DNA from: Nymphaea colorata | Taxonomy: Eukaryota; Streptophyta; Magnoliopsida; Nymphaeales; Nymphaeaceae | Length of the DNA: 64,000 bases | NCBI RefSeq assembly: GCF_008831285.2 | Contig: NC_045146.1 | Span: forward strand, 3,624,001 to 3,688,000 | Direction: 5' to 3' | Shown: positions 60,382 through 64,000 of the stretch, in pieces | How the letters are laid out: each line of letters begins with the position of its first letter | How positions within the stretch are numbered: the stretch's first letter is position 1 | Program-made: the position numbers and the translations under genes | Notes under the pieces: model-generated | What the model was told of the DNA's origin: nothing | Databases searched by the model: none | What the model saw: only the letters and a program-made list of their open reading frames with translations

Positions 60382-61028
60382 TAGTTACCGGTGAACAACG
60401 ACTCGACTCGTTAAAGCTCGGTTCATGAACGAGTTTGAGCAAAGTAATTTGCTTAACGAATCGAACTCGAGTTTATGAGCAGAGTAATTTGCTTAACGAA
60501 TCGAACTCGAGTTTATGAGCAGAGTAATTTGCTTAACGAATCGAACTCGAGTTTATGAGTCGACTTGTTCAAATAATCGAATCGAGTTCGAGCTCAACAC
60601 GTAATGTCGATTCGAGCTAGAGCTTTAATGGAGTTTGTCAAGCCTTAATCAAGTCGATACATTCAAACGAGTTTACGAGTTTGTCGAGCTCAACATGTAA
60701 CAATGAATATCAATTCTTTAATCAAGTCGATACATTCAAACGAGTTTACGAGTTTGTCGAGCTCGAGTTCAACACGTAACAATGAATATCAATTATATTC
60801 AAACTAGTTTCTCGAACCTTAATCGAGTCGAGTTCAATCTCAACACATAAAGATGAATATCAATTTTCGTGCCTTAATTGAGTTGAGTTCGAGCTCAACA
60901 CGTAACCGCCGAGTCGAGCTCGAGCTGCTTCTGTCGAGCTATTCTCGAGCTCGAGCTGAGTTGAGCTTGAGGTTTCATTAGTCGAGCCGAGCTCAAGCTG
61001 ACTGAACGCGGGTTCGTGTTCACCCCTA
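60382..61028. mobile_element. CGAGCTC-rich hAT-like MITE with internal tandem repeats
   Basis: The right end reads GTGTTCACCCCTA, so TAGGGGTGAACAC on the - strand, a classic hAT-type terminus. The left end carries CCGGTGAACAACG, a near match. Flanks AGTACAGT (60374-60381) and AGTATAGT (61029-61036) are an 8-bp target duplication with one mismatch. Inside are three units of a 40-bp repeat (60431-60548) and two copies of a roughly 72-bp TTTAATCAAGTCGATACATT repeat (about 60648-60790). GAGCTCGAG words are dense toward the right. Confidence 0.75.
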
Positions 61029-61036
61029 AGTATAGT

Positions 61037-61826
61037 TACATGTTCATGGAAATAGATGATTTTTTTTCTTAGGGGACACTATTTAAAAATTCTCATTTCA
61101 TGTAGAGAACAAGATATATAAATAAACAGATAATTGTGAGACATCTATATAAAAATAAAAAAAAATGTTAGGATTGGTGTAGTGGTGTGGGCTCCATGTA
61201 GCGGATGCTCTCCCTCTGGATGTGAAGTTTTTTTATCATACTTGTCACATCCACTTATCAACGTCAGCACATGTTTGGAAGGTGTGCTTCTCATCCTAAG
61301 TTTCTCAAAGTTGATAATGCTTTAATCACAATAGTCACCTCCTAAAAGTCTCAAACTAAATGAAGGCAAAAAATTGAACAAATACCACCAGGTTCTGATG
61401 TAAACCAGTTGGTCCTGCCAAGCTTCTAAGGTGGAGCTAAAAAATTCTCGTCAAGAGAGACTAGTTGTATAATTTTTATTTTTAAGAAGCACCTGTATGT
61501 AAATGAGAAAAACAGATATAAAGTTTTAATATCAAAATGAACACTTTTTGTGGGTCTGTATAGGGAGTTGTCTACGTCATGCTTGTGTGCCAAATTCATT
61601 TTACCCATCAAAATATTAACGTGATTCATTGCATCACAATTGTTCCATCACAACTGAAGGGACCTTCTGTTCTATCTTATAATTTCAAGGGGTGCGCAAA
61701 TTTTATGATTTTCTTACAACCAAGGAACAAGAAAACCAGGATTTAAAATCCTTTGGCTTACCCTGTTTTTTCATACCTTTCTACTTAGAAAGACAGTTAG
61801 AGATATCGTCCACGTAGGCAGAGCTA
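61037..61826. other. Intergenic DNA, no feature recognised
   Basis: AT-rich, with no coding, RNA or transposon signal I can support. Confidence 0.5.
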
Positions 61827-62250
61827 GGGATGTCAATATATCCGATTTGAAGCGGATATTTGACCGAACCGATCCTATAAATTGGAGATGGAAAAAAATT
61901 TAATAACCGATTAAGAAATCAGATTGGATTCGCATTCATATTCAGATATACATAAATATCGTCGGATTCAGATACGAATTCAGATTAGATTTATTTTTAG
62001 ACAAATATCATGTATTTAACACTATTAAATTTTGAAAATTGTCAAAATCCTATTCAAAATTCGGATTCGGATATAAATGTAAAAATAAGATTTGGATCGG
62101 ATTCAGATTGTAAAAAATCAGATTTTGGATTCAGGTATAACTTTTCTTTATTTGAATTCGAATTTGAATATGTGAATATTTGAAAAAGCAGATTTGATTT
62201 GGGATATATCTTATCCATATGACAATCCAATAGAAATAGAAGAACCATAT
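61827..62250. mobile_element. GGATTCAGAT-rich MITE-like element, copy 2
   Basis: The left end reads TAGGGATGTCAATATATCCG. The right end contains GGATATATCTTATCCATATGAC, which in reverse complement resembles the left end. The body is rich in GGATTCAGAT and GAATTCGAATTT words, like 50955-51235. TAGGGATGTCA fits a hAT-type terminus. I found no clean target duplication. Confidence 0.55.
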
Positions 62251-62334
62251 GACAATCCGAAATTCAACACAACTAGTTCATTATGCTAGTCAACTTGTGC
62301 TGCCTTTGCCCATTAGTCACATGACACGCCAAAA

Positions 62335-62520
62335 AAATTTTCATGAGGGAGGATGAATTAAAGTTTCTAAATTTTGAAAGGAGTCGAAATATCATTTTTT
62401 TAAATTTTTATATATGACAAGTGAAAATTTCTAAAATTTACATGTGATTTTTTTAAAAAAGTTATGTTGAGAGGTGGGGGGGGGAGCAAAGGGCCGCTGC
62501 GGACCCCCTAGGCTTCGCTC
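62335..62520 (-). repeat. Dispersed repeat family R1, copy 3
   Basis: Inverted relative to the copies at 36758 and 58110: the + strand reads GAATTAAAGTTTCTAAATTTTG, GAAATATCATTTTTTTAAA, ACAAGTGAAAATTTCTAAAA and ends in a G-rich GGTGGGGGGGG head. Confidence 0.65.
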
Positions 62521-62696
62521 TTCTGACTAGCGCATCAGTCGGTCCTAAGCTGCAACTCATGCATGGATCCATATTGACTTTCAGTTGGCATTTCAGTCCA
62601 GGAACGGTTCCTGGATCTGCTTGCTTAATCCAAATCAATTAAAAAAAAAAGGGTTTTTACTGACGTGAGAAAAACGTTAAAAAAAATGCAAAACAC

Positions 62697-62848
62697 CAAT
62701 AAAGGTTTTACTATTTACAAACATCAATGAAAATAGTGTCGCTGATACTTTAACTAACGTTTTGCACTAGCCATGAATCGTTCCGGGTTCACTCAACATC
62801 ACTTCAGGACCAGGATCAATAAAGGTTTTACTATTTACAAACATCAAT
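62697..62848. repeat. 32-bp direct repeat, 120 bp apart
   Basis: CAATAAAGGTTTTACTATTT followed by ACAAACATCAAT occurs at 62697-62728 and 62817-62848 without a mismatch. A second pair, GTAAAAGTGATAACTAGTAT, follows at about 62850 and 62899. Confidence 0.9.
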
Positions 62849-62949
62849 AGTAAAAGTGATAACTAGTATTTGGGTTGGGAAACAACCACATTATATACGT
62901 AAAAGTGATAACTAGTATAATACCATTTGATATGCGTAAGTATTAGGGG

Positions 62950-63180
62950 CACAACCACAAATTTTTTATGAGGAGTGTTGAATTAAAATTTTTAGATTTT
63001 CACTAGAGTCGAAATATCATTTTTTAAGATTTTTACGTAAAACAAGTGAATGTTTTTTTTTTTTTGCATGTAAGTGAATGTTTTTTTTTTTTTGCATGTA
63101 ATTTTTTTTAAGAAAAAGAATTGGGGTGGGGCCACGACCCAAACGTGCCCTACCTTGGCTCCACCCCCCGCAAGTACTGA
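62950..63180 (-). repeat. Dispersed repeat family R1, copy 4, with internal duplication
   Basis: Same order as copy 3, ending in a GTGCCCTACCTTGGCTCCACC head. An internal segment AAGTGAATG-T(n)-GCATGT is duplicated in tandem at about 63045-63100. Confidence 0.65.
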
Positions 63181-63351
63181 TACAGTACGCGACCCAAACC
63201 CCAAACTTTTTTATATCCCAAATCAGATAATGCCACAGCAATTTTAGATCTTCTATTTGATAGTTTCCTCTTTAATATATTTCATGAAGAAGTTGGATGT
63301 CATTCATGTCCGAGAGATCCGCAAAGTGTTCGACACAAGACAGGAACTAGA

Positions 63352-63673
63352 AACCAGACCACTTAACGGACCCGCACCTTAAAAGGTAAACAGAGCTGCC
63401 AGATGTGTTGCCAACATATTATAGTTACGGCCGGATGAAAGAAAGAAAAGGAAAGGAAAGGAAAAAAAATTCAATATTTGGATCATCCAGCTGGAATTGG
63501 GGCTCACCACCGTAACCAGACCACTTAACGGACCCGCACCTTAAAAGGTAAACAGAGCTGCCAGATGTGTTGCCAACATATTATAGTTACGGCCGGATGA
63601 AAGAAAGAAAAGGAAAGGAAAGGAAAAAAAATTCATTATTTGGATCATGCAGCTGGAATTGGGGCTCACCACC
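63352..63673. repeat. Near-perfect 160-bp tandem duplication
   Basis: 63352-63511 and 63514-63673 differ at only about two positions (AATATT/ATTATT and CATCCAG/CATGCAG). Both begin AACCAGACCACTTAACGG and end GGCTCACCACC. No open frame with a known motif runs through it, so it is a recent local duplication of non-coding DNA. Confidence 0.95.
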
Positions 63674-63689
63674 ACATGTAGAGTGGTCG

Positions 63690-63860
63690 GAGGCATATGT
63701 GGGTTTGTGTGAGCAATTGCCCACACAGATTTCAAGCAAATTATCTTGGGGGCGACTGACTTTCATGATAGGGGTCAATATATTTTTTGAATTAAAGCTT
63801 TCAAACATGTAAACTTATAAATTATAAAATTTCAAAATCTAAGTAGCAGCTGTCAGCCTC
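63690..63860 (+). repeat. Dispersed repeat family R2, copy 3
   Basis: Starts GTGAGCAATTGCCCACACAG, continues AT-rich and ends TTGGCTCCGACCCTGATCC. Nothing further recognised from 63861 to the window end. Confidence 0.55.
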
Positions 63861-64000
63861 CTTGGCTCCGACCCTGATCCTTATGATCATTATATGGCGT
63901 TAAGTGTTACCCGAGTAGTGCACTCCATCAATTAAGAACAGACCAAAGGAGTTGGGATTGAAGCGTTTGGCCGGATTTTTTCGTCCACATGTACTGGGGC

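Overview
This is nuclear DNA from a flowering plant. It has spliced genes with GT-AG introns, plant-type LTR retrotransposons and MITEs, and AT-rich intergenic DNA with long dinucleotide repeats. I cannot name the species. Two host genes are clear and converge on each other. On the + strand, from the left to 30722, is the mRNA-capping enzyme gene (RNA 5'-triphosphatase fused to guanylyltransferase). I could place 16 exons in one continuous frame; only the short N-terminal exon is missing and probably lies left of the window. On the - strand, 48310 to 44789, is a four-exon tubby-like F-box protein gene (407 aa), closest in my recollection to the Arabidopsis TULP7 type.

Layout: 1-3887 holds a decayed Copia element (+) and unassigned DNA upstream of the first visible capping exon. 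3888-30722 is the capping gene. Its introns are either about 70-140 bp or 0.9-8.8 kb, and the large ones are full of transposon debris. Intron 4 carries a structurally complete but coding-dead Copia element (8713-14547, antisense, 174-bp LTRs, 5-bp target duplication) with a hAT-like MITE nested in its leader. Introns 12 and 14 each hold an antisense relic of a hAT transposase. 31245-32827 is a nested pair of inverted-repeat elements, the inner one with GC-rich, coding-like cargo. 32.8-44.8 kb is intergenic repeat DNA, including a long element-like block that starts TGTCACACCCCGACC. 44789-48310 is the tubby-like gene. 48.4-64.0 kb has no convincing intact gene. It is dense in small elements: a cluster of MITEs with GC-rich arms and AT-rich cores (52.9-59.4 kb), a CGAGCTC-rich hAT-like MITE (60.4-61.0 kb), two dispersed repeat families, and several recent tandem duplications.

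The two host genes have no evident functional link. The capping enzyme modifies nascent nuclear mRNA. The tubby-like protein couples phosphoinositide binding to SCF-type F-box function. The most interesting structure is the transposon architecture: TE families with visible target duplications, nested insertions, and an essential gene whose splicing frame stays intact across about 25 kb of introns. I saw no CRISPR array, bacterial gene, tRNA or rRNA gene.
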